Assembly (NCBI RefSeq): GCF_000317225.1 | Contig: NZ_AJLL01000010.1 | Coordinates: forward strand, 56,958-120,957 | Reading direction: 5' to 3' | Source: Fischerella thermalis PCC 7521 | GTDB lineage: Bacteria > Cyanobacteriota > Cyanobacteriia > Cyanobacteriales > Nostocaceae | DNA: 64,000 nucleotides | Shown: in pieces, positions 8,835 through 18,228 of the stretch | How the letters are laid out: every line of letters begins with the position of its first letter | Position numbering within the stretch: the stretch's first letter is position 1 | Position numbers and translations under genes: made by a program | Notes under the pieces: model-generated | The model's input: only the letters and a program-made list of their open reading frames with translations | Databases searched by the model: none | What the model was told of the DNA's origin: nothing

Positions 8835-10400
8835 ATGAATCTACCTTTTATTTTAGATGTAGCAATTGGTTTAATCTTTATTTACTTAATTTTGAGTTTA
8901 TTAGCCTCAGAAATACAAGAACTAATTGCTACTGTGTTTCAATGGCGTGCTGAACACTTAAAAAAATCAATTGAAATTTTATTAGCGGGCGATGTTGAAA
9001 GTGCAGAAGAAGCTCATGTCATCCAACTTGCAAATAGAATATATGATAATCCCTTGGTTAAAAATATTAATCAAGAAGCAAAAGGATTATTTGTCACCAT
9101 ACCTCGTAAGATTACTTGGGCAATTGGTTCACTGTATCGGATGGTGAAAAAACCTAGACCCGGGACAGATAAAAGCACAAGTATTTTTGGAGAAAAGAAA
9201 CATAGTGGTCCTTCTTATATTCCTGCTGATATTTTTGCAACAACTCTTGTGGAAACACTACAAATACCAGCATTGGTGCAAAAATTAACAGAATCCAGGT
9301 TGAAAAAATTTAAAGAAGAAAGACTAGCTGAAATCGAAGAAATTATTATTAAATTACAAGAACAAACAAGTGGTGATGAAAACCTTGCCAATTTTTTCAG
9401 TAATATTTATAAGGAATTTGCGGAACTCCGTTCAGAATTTGAAAAAACTTGTTGGAACTTTCAGCAAGAAAAAGCTAGCCTGCAAACAAGCCTCAATCGG
9501 ATGGCAGAAAGTTTTGATAGATATATAGAATCTTTTCAAGCAGAGATGCCTGAGGATGAATTATGTGGCAAGGCGTTACGAAGACTAAAGTTTTTAAAAA
9601 AAGATATTTTTGATGATATTGAGCAAGCAATATTACTAGGAGGATTACAACCAAATATTAACGAAGTCGTACAAACAATAGATCAAACTAGTGATATATA
9701 TAAAGAAATCAAAGCAGCAATCCAGGATCAAAACAGCGAAACTCACCAGGGAATTAAGAATGCATTCCAGACAATTGAAACTGCGGCCATTGAAAATTTA
9801 CCACCATCTGTTGTTCAAAATCTTGCCGTTTTAGCAAAGCGCGCTCAAGCAAGAGCTAAAAACACAGAAGAAGGAATGAAAGCATTGCGTTTAGAAATTG
9901 AAAATACATTTGATAGTTCAATGGAAAGAGCATCTGGAGTATATAAACGTAATGCTAAAGGAGCAGCGATTTTAATAGGTTTAGCGATCGCTATCACTGC
10001 AAATGCAGATGCAATTCATATGATAAGCAGGTTATCGAAAGATTCTGCCCTACGGGATACTATTACCAATAGTGCTGGAGAAATAGTACTAAGGAATAGT
10101 ACAGTTGATTTAGATCAACTTAGGCAAGAAGCAGACGAAGTTTTAACAAATATTTCTTTACCACTTGGTTGGGGTGATGCTAACTTAGAGCAACAAATTA
10201 GATGGACACGCCAATCAAAAACTACTTTCCCCTATCTCAAAATTTTAGCTTTGATTCCTGGCTGGTTACTTAGTGGTATTGCTATTGCAATGGGTGCGCC
10301 ATTTTGGTTTGATTTACTGAATAAAATTGTGAATGTGCGTAATTCAGGAAAACGTCCTAATCATTATGTAAGAAATGTGGACGAGAAGGAAGAAGAGTAG
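8835..10400 (+). CDS. Membrane-anchored coiled-coil protein with C-terminal GAPFWFDLL motif, function unknown
   Basis: 521 residues. An N-terminal membrane helix (about 7-24) is followed by a long charged, helix-rich middle (about 145-380) with strong coiled-coil character. Two hydrophobic segments lie near the C-terminus (about 375-393 and 463-485). The end, GAPFWFDLLNKIVNVR, is a motif I associate with a widespread uncharacterised membrane family. The topology suggests a large cytoplasmic coiled coil held at both ends to the membrane. A strong ribosome-binding site precedes the start and a strong intrinsic terminator follows, so the unit is probably monocistronic. No enzyme motif is visible. 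Confidence 0.75.
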   Translation: MNLPFILDVAIGLIFIYLILSLLASEIQELIATVFQWRAEHLKKSIEILLAGDVESAEEAHVIQLANRIYDNPLVKNINQEAKGLFVTIPRKITWAIGSLYRMVKKPRPGTDKSTSIFGEKKHSGPSYIPADIFATTLVETLQIPALVQKLTESRLKKFKEERLAEIEEIIIKLQEQTSGDENLANFFSNIYKEFAELRSEFEKTCWNFQQEKASLQTSLNRMAESFDRYIESFQAEMPEDELCGKALRRLKFLKKDIFDDIEQAILLGGLQPNINEVVQTIDQTSDIYKEIKAAIQDQNSETHQGIKNAFQTIETAAIENLPPSVVQNLAVLAKRAQARAKNTEEGMKALRLEIENTFDSSMERASGVYKRNAKGAAILIGLAIAITANADAIHMISRLSKDSALRDTITNSAGEIVLRNSTVDLDQLRQEADEVLTNISLPLGWGDANLEQQIRWTRQSKTTFPYLKILALIPGWLLSGIAIAMGAPFWFDLLNKIVNVRNSGKRPNHYVRNVDEKEEE

Positions 10401-10485
10401 GGAAGTTAAGTTTTTTAATTGTTTTTTTAAACGCAGAGTTGCTTTGTGGAGAGTTTGACAGGATTTTAGTTGGATTATTTATAAT

Positions 10486-10514
10486 ACCCCGGTTTGAAAG
10501 CTGGGGTTTTTTTT
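10486..10514 (+). terminator. Intrinsic terminator of the coiled-coil gene
   Basis: ACCCCGGTT pairs with AGCTGGGGT to make a 9-bp stem (two G-T pairs) with a TGAA loop, followed directly by eight T residues. It lies 86 bp after the stop at 10400. It also shows that the next glycosyltransferase should start downstream (10607), not at the earlier in-frame codon at 10439. Confidence 0.8.
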
Positions 10515-10606
10515 GTAATCCCAAAAGTATATCAACGGCTTGTAAAAGGGTTATCTTGTCCGCCATAATAATGCAGGTTAAATTTTTAAATTTTGGACTT
10601 ACCAAA

Positions 10607-12100
10607 ATGAAAAAAAGAAGCAACATTCTTCCTGTGGTGTGTTTAATCTTTGTGAGTTTATGGTTGAGGTTAATTAATTTAGGTTACTCGAATTATCAAG
10701 GTGATGAAATTAAAGCACTTTATAGACCACAAGTAGGGCAAAATATGATTGATTTTTTACTCAATCAAAGAAAAGGACCAATTCAATTTTTGATTACATA
10801 TATTATGAGTATTTTTAATCCTGAGTATGATAATGAATTTCTACTTAGGCTACCTTTTGCCATAGCGGGTATATTGGCCATTTATTTTTTTTACAAGTTT
10901 ATCAAACTAGAATTTAATAAGAGAATAGCTCTTTATTCATCTTTATTTATTGCAATTAATGGATTATTTGTAGCTTTGACAAGAATTGTTCAGTATCAAT
11001 CATTTGTAATCTTATTTTCTGTGTTGACTTTATATCTAATCAGTTTGTCCACAAAGTTTACAAAATGGAGAATTTATGGTTTGTATTTAGGTATGTTCTG
11101 CTGGGGAATTTCTATTCTTGCACACTACGATGGTATATTTATTACACCATTTGTAATTTACTTTATTTATAGATGGTATCTTGATTGTAAGCCTTCCCAT
11201 AAAAATAAGCAACTGCTGTATTTACTTTTAGCAGGGACTATTTTTTTAATATCAATATCTATATTTTATCTACCCTTCTTTTTCTCCGTCTCAGAATCTA
11301 CTAAGGCTTACTGGTTGGAAAGAATAAGTAAGCAATCGGTTAGTTCTACCCGAACATTTATGACTTATAATCCCTTATATCTTATATATTTATATGCTGT
11401 TTTGGGTTTATTAGGTCTATTGAAAATTAAACAAAATCTTCCAGTAGTCTTGTGGTTATTGTTTCCTCTCTTAGTTTTGGAAACTCTAGTTAGTAATCCT
11501 GGTACGCATATCTATACCTATATTTTGCCTTTCTCTGTTTTAATGGCTTTTGGGCTGGAAGTTTTTCAAAGTTTTATCTACAATAAATTTCCTGTAAAAT
11601 CTCAATATATTAAGAATTTTTGCATAACGTTGGTATATGTGCCCTCCTTTTTACTATCTCATGTATTATTTATAGATAACAATAAAGAATATCCTTGGGA
11701 AAATAAAAGGATCTTATTTTTAGAAATAAAAAGACAAAGTAGACAAAGTTTATTTGGATTTCCCTATTATAGGCATTGGGAAAAAGTAGGCTCATTTTTA
11801 GAAAATACGGGCAGAAATGGTTACTTTATTACTAATGAAAAGCCAAGTATCACACGATATTATATTCCGACAAATTATAAAAATATAGAATTACATCCAT
11901 ATAATGACAAAGTTCCTGGTGATATCTACATAATATTTATACAAAATCCTCAAAATGGTAACAAAAAAATATTAGATAAAGACCAAAGTTATTGGCAAGA
12001 ACGATATCAGCCTGTACAAACTTTTTCTAATTATGGAAGAGTTGTTACAACAATTTATCGCTTATCATCTGCCGATTGGCAAAAAATAGTCAATCAGTAG
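10607..12100 (+). CDS. GT39/ArnT-like membrane glycosyltransferase
   Basis: 497 residues from the ATG at 10607. The longer frame starting at 10439 would run through the terminator hairpin and adds no family-like sequence. The first loop after the N-terminal helix carries YQGDE (Asp33-Glu34), the acidic pair of GT-C enzymes, and about ten further hydrophobic segments follow. The predicted role is transfer of a sugar from a polyprenyl-phosphate carrier outside the inner membrane; donor and acceptor are unknown. The gene is visibly more AT-rich than most neighbours, which may hint at lateral origin, but this is weak. Confidence 0.82.
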   Translation: MKKRSNILPVVCLIFVSLWLRLINLGYSNYQGDEIKALYRPQVGQNMIDFLLNQRKGPIQFLITYIMSIFNPEYDNEFLLRLPFAIAGILAIYFFYKFIKLEFNKRIALYSSLFIAINGLFVALTRIVQYQSFVILFSVLTLYLISLSTKFTKWRIYGLYLGMFCWGISILAHYDGIFITPFVIYFIYRWYLDCKPSHKNKQLLYLLLAGTIFLISISIFYLPFFFSVSESTKAYWLERISKQSVSSTRTFMTYNPLYLIYLYAVLGLLGLLKIKQNLPVVLWLLFPLLVLETLVSNPGTHIYTYILPFSVLMAFGLEVFQSFIYNKFPVKSQYIKNFCITLVYVPSFLLSHVLFIDNNKEYPWENKRILFLEIKRQSRQSLFGFPYYRHWEKVGSFLENTGRNGYFITNEKPSITRYYIPTNYKNIELHPYNDKVPGDIYIIFIQNPQNGNKKILDKDQSYWQERYQPVQTFSNYGRVVTTIYRLSSADWQKIVNQ

Positions 12101-12199
12101 TAGTGGTTAGTAGTTAGTGGTTTCCTCATACTCCACCCTACGGGAAACCGCGTAAAGCGGGTCTACACACCTCTCCATCACCCCATCACCCCATCTGCA
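12101..12199. repeat. Intergenic repeat filler
   Basis: Contains AGTAGTGGTTAGTAGTTAGTGG words, the unit TACGGGAAACCGCGTAAAGC, and CACCCCAT heptamer-like runs. Related units recur at 35915-35940 and 42888-42905. Confidence 0.5.
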
Positions 12200-14206
12200 T
12201 CACTTCACCACTTCAACTTCACCAATCACTTGTCCCTTGTTGAAGGAGAACCCCTCCACCTGTAGCTGATAGTGTTGCGGTGATGTACTGGGAGAAAATT
12301 TCAGCTTGTGGACATCTCGTATTGTTGTACCTGCGGTGATGTTTTCTGGAAACACGTACCCATCTATTAGGGGTGTGCTGGAAAAATAAGAAATATGATT
12401 TTGGCGATCGCGCAAACTTATTTTAATGGAAACATCTGCTGGCGGTGGTGCAAAAAATTGCCAGTAGAATGTGACTATCAATTCATCATCGGCAGATATT
12501 TTAGTTTTATTTAAGTCGTAACCTAACAAGCGTACTTGTTCGCCAAAAGACAAAGATAGGGGAAATTGGATGCGCTTTACATCTTCAGCTAAAGCTAATG
12601 GTCCAGGATAAACCCATGCGTAGTCAATATTTTGCAGCCGTACGGTATACAAAGGTTGCTGCTTAGCAAAGTAAGCCAACATCTTGGGTTCTGGCAATTG
12701 ACGTTGCAATTGATTCTTGTAGAATACTACTCGATTAGCCCGTGTCCAAGGTTGAATTCCAGAGGGAATACGCTTGTCTATTGGTAAAACTGGACCGTGG
12801 AAATAACTAGAAAAATAGCGACTATACCAACTCGCTACTTTAATTTCCTTCACATTGGGAGACTGGTTCAACCATTGGGCGGCTTGTTCCAAACCCTCCC
12901 CTTGACCAATCATAAATATATTTTGGGCTGCCACAGCACCGCCAAACAAAGGATTGTAATAAGTCAAGTAGTGGGGATGGTAGGGGAAAACTAAAACTAG
13001 TTGCAACGCAAAGATCATTAGACAACCCCACTTCCTACTCTTTTCCATTGAAACAGAGAGTTTATTTAGCCAAACTGTCACCCCAGCAATGATTTCCAAC
13101 CAACCAACCGCCGCAAGTATCGCCAACATTGGTAAACAAAGATTGATGTAACGGTCGATTTTGTTGTCACTGGCTGACAATATCAGTATCACCCAGACAG
13201 CAATTAAAGCGATCGCAGCGATCGCAGGTATATTTTTTTGCCGACGCCGTAGCTTAGGTATCAGCAATACTAGACTTGTAGCCACCAAACCGACTTGTAA
13301 TATTGGTGAGAGACGATATACCAACACTAGGGGATAAAATAAAATTCCTGGGGAGTGGGTAAGTTGTCCTAAGAAAAACAGAAATCCCCGATCTGACTCT
13401 TGCAAAACACCATCACGTATCCTGTCAAGAACATATCCAGGTGAAACCCACATGGCAGGAAAAATCAGGATAAATGTAACTAAAATTGTCGCCAGCCAAA
13501 GTTGAAAACCTCGCAACTGCTGTTTCCAACCTCTTGAAAGAAAAGCTTCTTGCCAAATTCCTAACTCAATCAATCCGATAATAATTGCAATTGCAGGTAA
13601 TAAAAACAACGCTGTGATTTTCGCCGCTGTCGCTAGTCCTAGAAATACCCCCGAAGCTAAAACAAATTTCCGTTTCCCATCTTTTTGCAAATAAAGTAGA
13701 AATAACAGCACAGCCAAAATAGCAAAATCAGCCTGTAGCGCATCAGTAGTAATAAAACGCTGATATGCCAAAAAGAACGGTTCTAATAATAAAATAATAA
13801 TCGTGTACAAAGCGATCGCTTGCCCTAACAACCGCCTTATAAGTAAATATATACACACCATACAAGCAGAAGTCACCACTGCTTGTACTAAACGAGGAAT
13901 AATATACAAATTAATCGGAAATTGTTCTAAATTCAGACAACCCCCAACATCCAGAGGTAAATCCACGCCCAGAAAACCAGGAAAAAAATTGTTTAGCCAA
14001 CAATTCACCAACATCCCACTACCAGTTAGCCACATATTGGGAACCCCTGGATGATGCTTGAGAATTGTATGAGTTAAATCTCCCTCAAACAAACGTCTAA
14101 TAAACTGACTACCACGATAAATCCATAATCCCTCATCAGTATTAAGAGAAGCAGTAATTGCTAAAGTACGTGACACCAGTGAAATTAGGAAGATGACAAG
14201 CGACAT
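12200..14206 (-). CDS. GT39/ArnT-like membrane glycosyltransferase with extracytoplasmic C-terminal domain
   Basis: 668 residues. LNTDEG (Asp24-Glu25) in the first loop marks the GT-C superfamily. About ten to twelve membrane helices extend to about residue 405. A soluble C-terminal domain of about 230 residues then follows; its last 120 residues look beta-rich (LLGYDLNKTKISADDELIV, then DVSIKISLRD), as in other cyanobacterial proteins of this type. It probably transfers a lipid-linked sugar to an envelope acceptor. It is convergent with the 10607 glycosyltransferase, so the two are not one operon. Confidence 0.85.
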   Translation of the reverse strand: MSLVIFLISLVSRTLAITASLNTDEGLWIYRGSQFIRRLFEGDLTHTILKHHPGVPNMWLTGSGMLVNCWLNNFFPGFLGVDLPLDVGGCLNLEQFPINLYIIPRLVQAVVTSACMVCIYLLIRRLLGQAIALYTIIILLLEPFFLAYQRFITTDALQADFAILAVLLFLLYLQKDGKRKFVLASGVFLGLATAAKITALFLLPAIAIIIGLIELGIWQEAFLSRGWKQQLRGFQLWLATILVTFILIFPAMWVSPGYVLDRIRDGVLQESDRGFLFFLGQLTHSPGILFYPLVLVYRLSPILQVGLVATSLVLLIPKLRRRQKNIPAIAAIALIAVWVILILSASDNKIDRYINLCLPMLAILAAVGWLEIIAGVTVWLNKLSVSMEKSRKWGCLMIFALQLVLVFPYHPHYLTYYNPLFGGAVAAQNIFMIGQGEGLEQAAQWLNQSPNVKEIKVASWYSRYFSSYFHGPVLPIDKRIPSGIQPWTRANRVVFYKNQLQRQLPEPKMLAYFAKQQPLYTVRLQNIDYAWVYPGPLALAEDVKRIQFPLSLSFGEQVRLLGYDLNKTKISADDELIVTFYWQFFAPPPADVSIKISLRDRQNHISYFSSTPLIDGYVFPENITAGTTIRDVHKLKFSPSTSPQHYQLQVEGFSFNKGQVIGEVEVVK

Positions 14207-14412
14207 TGTTATTTGTTGGTGGTTGGTAGTTGTTGGTTAGTGGTTATTTAACACTAATCGCCATCTACGTTAGATTAACTGCTTTGATAGTTTAAAGCTA
14301 TAGTAGAAATCATAAAAGATATCCATTGGAGGGGGTGAGTGGAACGGGGATGAGGGAATAGTGCAGATATTTCTTAATGGTCTCAAAGCCGACTTATTAT
14401 ATAGAGAATAAA

Positions 14413-14598
14413 ATGGTGCGATCGCATCGAATCAAACTATGTTGCCAATGCAAGCAACCTGCATCAGTTCTTTATCGTATCAAACACAAAGAAGGCGGTG
14501 AATGGGTGTTTGTTTGTCCTGAATGTTGGTTTTCTGTGAGTGCAAATAACCCATTTTATGTTTATGGTGGGACATGGAAGGCTAATAAAAAGCGGTAG
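14413..14598 (+). CDS. Tiny zinc-ribbon protein, function unknown
   Basis: 61 residues from ATG 14413 (an in-frame ATG at 14377 would add 12 unlikely residues). CCQC and CPEC, about 30 residues apart, form a treble-clef or zinc-ribbon-like pair, and the rest is basic and aromatic. Similar short Cys4 proteins are common in cyanobacteria without known function. A HIP1 site lies across its second to fifth codons. Confidence 0.6.
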   Translation: MVRSHRIKLCCQCKQPASVLYRIKHKEGGEWVFVCPECWFSVSANNPFYVYGGTWKANKKR

Positions 14599-14635
14599 TA
14601 GAGGTTTGTAATTTAGTCCAAGAGAGGAGAAAAAA

Positions 14636-14668
14636 CGAACACAGATGGACACAGATTAACACAGATGA
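14636..14668. repeat. ACACAGATG repeat unit
   Basis: Three copies of ACAGATG/ACAGATT spaced by about 10-11 bp. The same words occur, with an inverted partner, at 59282-59392, so this is a dispersed repeat. Confidence 0.5.
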
Positions 14669-14691
14669 ATATTGATAAAATTACTATATTT

Positions 14692-15078
14692 CTAACGTTC
14701 ATATATCTCTAAAGGTAAAGCATCGGGGTCTTGAAAAAAAGTAAATTTCTTCCCTGTAATCTCATCAGTTCTAATCTCTTCAACTTCAACACCCTTAGCT
14801 TTTAACTCACTGACAACTTCATCAATATTCTCCACTTGAAAAGCTAAATGTCTTAAACCACAAGCCTCCGGCTGACTAACTCTTTGCGGAGGATTCGGAA
14901 AAGAAAATAACTCAATTTGATCATTCTCCCCCACCCGTAAATCTAACTTATAAGAATTCCTCTCCCTCCGAAAACTCTCATTAATAATAGAAAAACCTAA
15001 AACTTCCGTATAAAACCTCTTAGAACATTCATAATCAGAACAAATAATCGCCACATGATCAAACCCTGTACTCTTCAT
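14692..15078 (-). CDS. VOC-family protein (glyoxalase I / YaeR-like)
   Basis: 128 residues forming one complete vicinal-oxygen-chelate module pair. Candidate metal ligands are His8 (FDHVAII), Glu in QIELFSF, His in LRHLAF and Glu near the end (LEIYER). This ligand set and the length fit the GloA2/YaeR-type proteins, which are related to lactoylglutathione lyase but of uncertain substrate. It could detoxify a reactive carbonyl or act on an unrelated ligand. It is a single gene with repeat DNA on both sides. Confidence 0.85.
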   Translation of the reverse strand: MKSTGFDHVAIICSDYECSKRFYTEVLGFSIINESFRRERNSYKLDLRVGENDQIELFSFPNPPQRVSQPEACGLRHLAFQVENIDEVVSELKAKGVEVEEIRTDEITGKKFTFFQDPDALPLEIYER

Positions 15079-15085
15079 CCTCTTC

Positions 15086-15113
15086 TCTTTGCGTCCTTGG
15101 CGTCTTGGCGGTT
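15086..15113. repeat. Dispersed TTGGCGTCTTGGCGG repeat
   Basis: TGCGTCCTTGGCGTCTTGGC matches a unit at 951-976 and resembles parts at 23304-23328, 42917-42929 and 45786-45808. It is short dispersed repeat DNA near gene ends. Confidence 0.5.
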
Positions 15114-15163
15114 AAATACTCTTCAAAAAATTGGGTAGGCAAAAAGCCCACCCCCATAAACAA

Positions 15164-16408
15164 CTAATCCTGCAAAACCGTCTTCGAGACAATCCTGGTT
15201 TTCTTGCGATCGCTTTCCGATAACTCTTCCCCAGATTGTAACCTGGTCGCAGAAGTTTGTAACACCGTCGCTGCACCCACATCTCCCATTTGCAAAGCCG
15301 TTTTAGCGGCAGTTTGCAACATTGTTGCAGCCCCAGCGCGATCGCCTTGTTGTAATTTTGCCTCAGCCAACTGTGTTTGCCGATACTTAGCTAATGCCAA
15401 AATATGCTGTTGTACCTCTGGATTCGCTTCACCTTGATAAGCTGGAACCACACTCACCTCTACAGGTATATTTTCTGAAAGTAACCCAGTCTGATTTTGT
15501 GCGGGATCATCATAGCGTACCTGCACACGAGCAATTATATGTTTACCAGCAGGGAACTGTCCCAAATACATGTTGGCTAAAACCACTCTTTCTGTGTCCT
15601 TCATCAAGTCTCCCAAACGCACAGCAAAACGCCCATCAGCTTCTTGTTGTACTGGTAATTCAATCGTATCTGGAGACACTTGAGCTACAGGTTTGAGTTC
15701 TGCTAGCCGCACTTTTGGCATGAAAGAAAACAGCAAATAAGCATTAGTTAATGCCACAGCTTGAACCCGATTAAAAAGGCGGGCAAACTCATCTACAGCC
15801 TGTTCTGGACGTTGAATATAAGATAAAGTTCCACCACCAGCATCGGCAATTTTTTCCAGAATATCTTGGTTCCAATTGTCACCAAATCCCAAAGTATTCA
15901 AAGTTAAATTGTAGCCTGCGGCTAACTGAGCAAATTTCAAACAACGTTTGTTGTCTCCATGTTCATTTTCGCCATCTGTTAATAAAAAGGCTTGAGAAAC
16001 AGTTTCTTTTTTGCCCTTTGCTAGTTCCTCAATACCCAAACGTAATCCTTCATCAATTGCAGTACCACCATCCGCAGCCAGGCGATTTATTTTCTGTTTA
16101 ATAGCCTCCCGATCACTAACAATTTGATTAGGTACTAATACTTTAGCGCGGTGATCAAAAACAACCACACTCAGGCGATCGCCCTCCTTAAGGCGATCAA
16201 CAATTTGGTTAGCCGCTTTCTTGACAGTTTCTAGCGGTCGCCCACTCATCGAACCACTATGATCAAGGATTAGGCATAAATTCAGTGGTACATTACGATC
16301 ACTAGCTTCTGCGATCGCAGATAGCGAAATTGCCAACTGACGTTGGCTGTTCATTTGATTGGCATCCAAATTGCCATCATTTAGTGTCGGCAGCAAACTA
16401 ACCTTCAT
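15164..16408 (-). CDS. von Willebrand factor A domain protein
   Basis: 414 residues from the ATG at 16408. An earlier in-frame ATG (16492) would add 28 residues that do not look like the family, and MKVSLLPTLND is the expected beginning. The VWA domain has a complete MIDAS site: DHSGS (Asp49, Ser51, Ser53), Thr116 in GGTAID and Asp145 in LTDGEN. A beta-rich middle and a helical C-terminus (about 325-400) follow. There is no signal peptide, so it is cytoplasmic and presumably a metal-dependent scaffold or chaperone partner. No AAA+ partner gene is next to it. Confidence 0.85.
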   Translation of the reverse strand: MKVSLLPTLNDGNLDANQMNSQRQLAISLSAIAEASDRNVPLNLCLILDHSGSMSGRPLETVKKAANQIVDRLKEGDRLSVVVFDHRAKVLVPNQIVSDREAIKQKINRLAADGGTAIDEGLRLGIEELAKGKKETVSQAFLLTDGENEHGDNKRCLKFAQLAAGYNLTLNTLGFGDNWNQDILEKIADAGGGTLSYIQRPEQAVDEFARLFNRVQAVALTNAYLLFSFMPKVRLAELKPVAQVSPDTIELPVQQEADGRFAVRLGDLMKDTERVVLANMYLGQFPAGKHIIARVQVRYDDPAQNQTGLLSENIPVEVSVVPAYQGEANPEVQQHILALAKYRQTQLAEAKLQQGDRAGAATMLQTAAKTALQMGDVGAATVLQTSATRLQSGEELSESDRKKTRIVSKTVLQD

Positions 16409-16645
16409 AACCTCAGGTTTCCATCCAGGATATACATATTTATAAATAACTTCAGGGGACAATATCCCCTCTACGGAAAAGATATTTAGCAAAATAGTTA
16501 TTTGTTAGTGTTTGGTAGTTGGTGGTCATTCCAAACAACAATAAGGACTAATAACTAACTTAGTGAGAAATCCACACCTCCAACAAGGCTAGCATCGCGT
16601 TAGGATGTATTACAGTTAACGGCATTATTTCAAGCAACAGTTCCT

Positions 16646-17323
16646 ATGGACGTTTCTCCCATCAAGGCTGTGCAAGCCCCCTACTACGGCGATAACTTCT
16701 ACCGCACGCCGCCACCAGATTTGCCCTCTCTACTATTAAAGGAGCGAATTGTCTACCTGGGAACTCCCCTATTTGCAGAGGTGACAAAACTCATCATTGC
16801 CGAACTGCTGTATTTGCAGTCTGAAGACCCAGATAAGCCTATTAAAATTTACATTAATTCTACGGGTACTTCCGATGGTAGTTCCGGTCAAATGGCACGG
16901 CTATTTGGTTTTGAAACCGAAGCTTTCGCCATCTATGACACGATGAAGTACATTAAGCCCCCTATCCATACTATCTGTATCGGTAAAGCAGTCGGTATGG
17001 CAGCGGTACTTCTGAGTGCTGGTACTAAAGGTTGTCGTGCTAGTTTGGCCCATTCCAGCATTGTCTTACACCAGCCCAGAAGCTATGCCCAAGGACAAGC
17101 AACGGATATTCAGATCCAGGCTAAAGAGGTCATCACAAATAAAGAGGCAATGGTAGACATTCTTTCACGTAACACGGGACAACCCAAAGAAAAAATCGTG
17201 AAGGATATGGATCGCCACTTTTATATGACTCCCCAGCAAGCTGTGGAATATGGGTTGATAGACCGAGTTTTTGAAAAATCCGAAATCACTACCACCCCAG
17301 CAACAACTGCTGGAATTCTCTAA
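16646..17323 (+). CDS. clpR: ClpR: inactive ClpP-like subunit
   Basis: 225 residues with the ClpP fold but a broken catalytic triad. Where ClpP has Ser in AASMG, this protein reads AVGMA with Gly117. His142 is kept (IVLHQP). The triad Asp is His191 (DRHFYM against ERDFFM in the neighbour). There is also a short insertion after YINSTGTSD before the handle. In cyanobacteria ClpR forms mixed heptamers with ClpP3 and works with ClpC, and the pair is essential in Synechococcus. clpP3 follows 128 bp downstream on the same strand, consistent with an operon. Confidence 0.93.
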   Translation: MDVSPIKAVQAPYYGDNFYRTPPPDLPSLLLKERIVYLGTPLFAEVTKLIIAELLYLQSEDPDKPIKIYINSTGTSDGSSGQMARLFGFETEAFAIYDTMKYIKPPIHTICIGKAVGMAAVLLSAGTKGCRASLAHSSIVLHQPRSYAQGQATDIQIQAKEVITNKEAMVDILSRNTGQPKEKIVKDMDRHFYMTPQQAVEYGLIDRVFEKSEITTTPATTAGIL

Positions 17324-17338
17324 ATAGTCTAAATAGTT

Positions 17339-17428
17339 GTTTGTTCTTCCCAATCAACCACCAACAACTAACCAATTTTGCGGTTTGTTCTTCCCAATCA
17401 ACCACCAACCACCAACAACTAACCAATT
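17339..17428. repeat. Tandem duplicated spacer with heptamer expansion
   Basis: Two direct copies of a 39-bp block (17339-17377, and 17383-17428) fill most of the clpR-clpP3 spacer. Both start GTTTGTTCTTCCCAATCAAC and end CTAACCAATT. The second is 46 bp because it contains exactly one extra 7-bp unit (CCACCAA). Confidence 0.85.
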
Positions 17429-17451
17429 AATATTGACAAACGGAGTAAAAT

Positions 17452-18054
17452 ATGCCGATTGGCTATCCAAGTGTCCCCTACAGATTGCCGGGTGAACAAT
17501 TCACGCAGTGGATTCACATTTACAGTCGTCTTGCCCGCGATCGCATCATCTTTTTAGGGGAAGAAATTGATGATAAACTCGCCAATGAGATTATCGCCAT
17601 CATGTTATATCTGGATTCCGAAGATCCAGGCAAAGATATTTATTTATATATAAATTCTCCTGGTGGTGCGATCGACTCTGGCTTGGCAGTTTACGACACT
17701 ATGCAACACATTAAATCTGATGTGGTGACAATTTGCGTAGGTTTAGCTGCTTCCATGGGTTCTTTTCTCCTGGCAGGTGGTACAAAAGGCAAACGCCTAG
17801 CTTTACCCCACTCCCGGATCATGATTCACCAACCCTTGCTTCCTGGTGGTATGCGCGGACAAGCAAGTGATATTGAAATTGAAGCTAGAGAAATTCTGCG
17901 TATCCGTCGGCAGATGAACGAAATTTACGCTCAAAATACTGGTCAACCGATAGAGAAAATCGAAAAAGACTCCGAAAGAGACTTTTTCATGTCCGCTGCG
18001 GAAGCAAAAGAATATGGCTTAATCGACAAAGTGATTGAGGAACGCCCGAATTAG
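17452..18054 (+). CDS. clpP3: ClpP3: ATP-dependent Clp protease proteolytic subunit
   Basis: 200 residues with a complete serine triad: Ser101 (AASMGS), His126 (MIHQP) and Asp177 (ERDFFM). It lies directly after clpR, the conserved cyanobacterial clpR-clpP3 order. The product is the active partner in the mixed ClpP3/R core that receives substrates from ClpC in the cytoplasm. ATG 17452 follows GGAGTAAAAT, a good ribosome-binding site. Confidence 0.95.
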   Translation: MPIGYPSVPYRLPGEQFTQWIHIYSRLARDRIIFLGEEIDDKLANEIIAIMLYLDSEDPGKDIYLYINSPGGAIDSGLAVYDTMQHIKSDVVTICVGLAASMGSFLLAGGTKGKRLALPHSRIMIHQPLLPGGMRGQASDIEIEAREILRIRRQMNEIYAQNTGQPIEKIEKDSERDFFMSAAEAKEYGLIDKVIEERPN

Positions 18055-18228
18055 GGACTAGGGACACGGGAAGGAGGACAAGGAGAATTAGTTACTATAC
18101 TATTCTCCCCATCTCCCCACCTCCCCATCTCCCCTTCCCTAAAAATGGCAATTTGGTCTTTATGATTGGGTACTTCCAGGATTAAGCTATATGCTGATAG
18201 CTGATACTAATGCTTCTTGTAGATCACG
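18055..18228. repeat. G/C-skewed CCCCATCT repeat spacer
   Basis: Contains CTCCCCATCTCCCCACCTCC words, the same type that is inserted into the LD-carboxypeptidase gene near 49.6 kb. The rest of the spacer is the presumed promoter of the J-domain gene. Confidence 0.5.

Noticed and set aside
10439..10606. Upstream start of the 10607 glycosyltransferase
   Set aside because: Would pass through an intrinsic terminator with eight T residues; the membrane-protein start at 10607 is better.
16409..16492. 28-residue N-terminal extension of the VWA protein
   Set aside because: Not family-like; MKVSLLPTLND at 16408 is the usual start.
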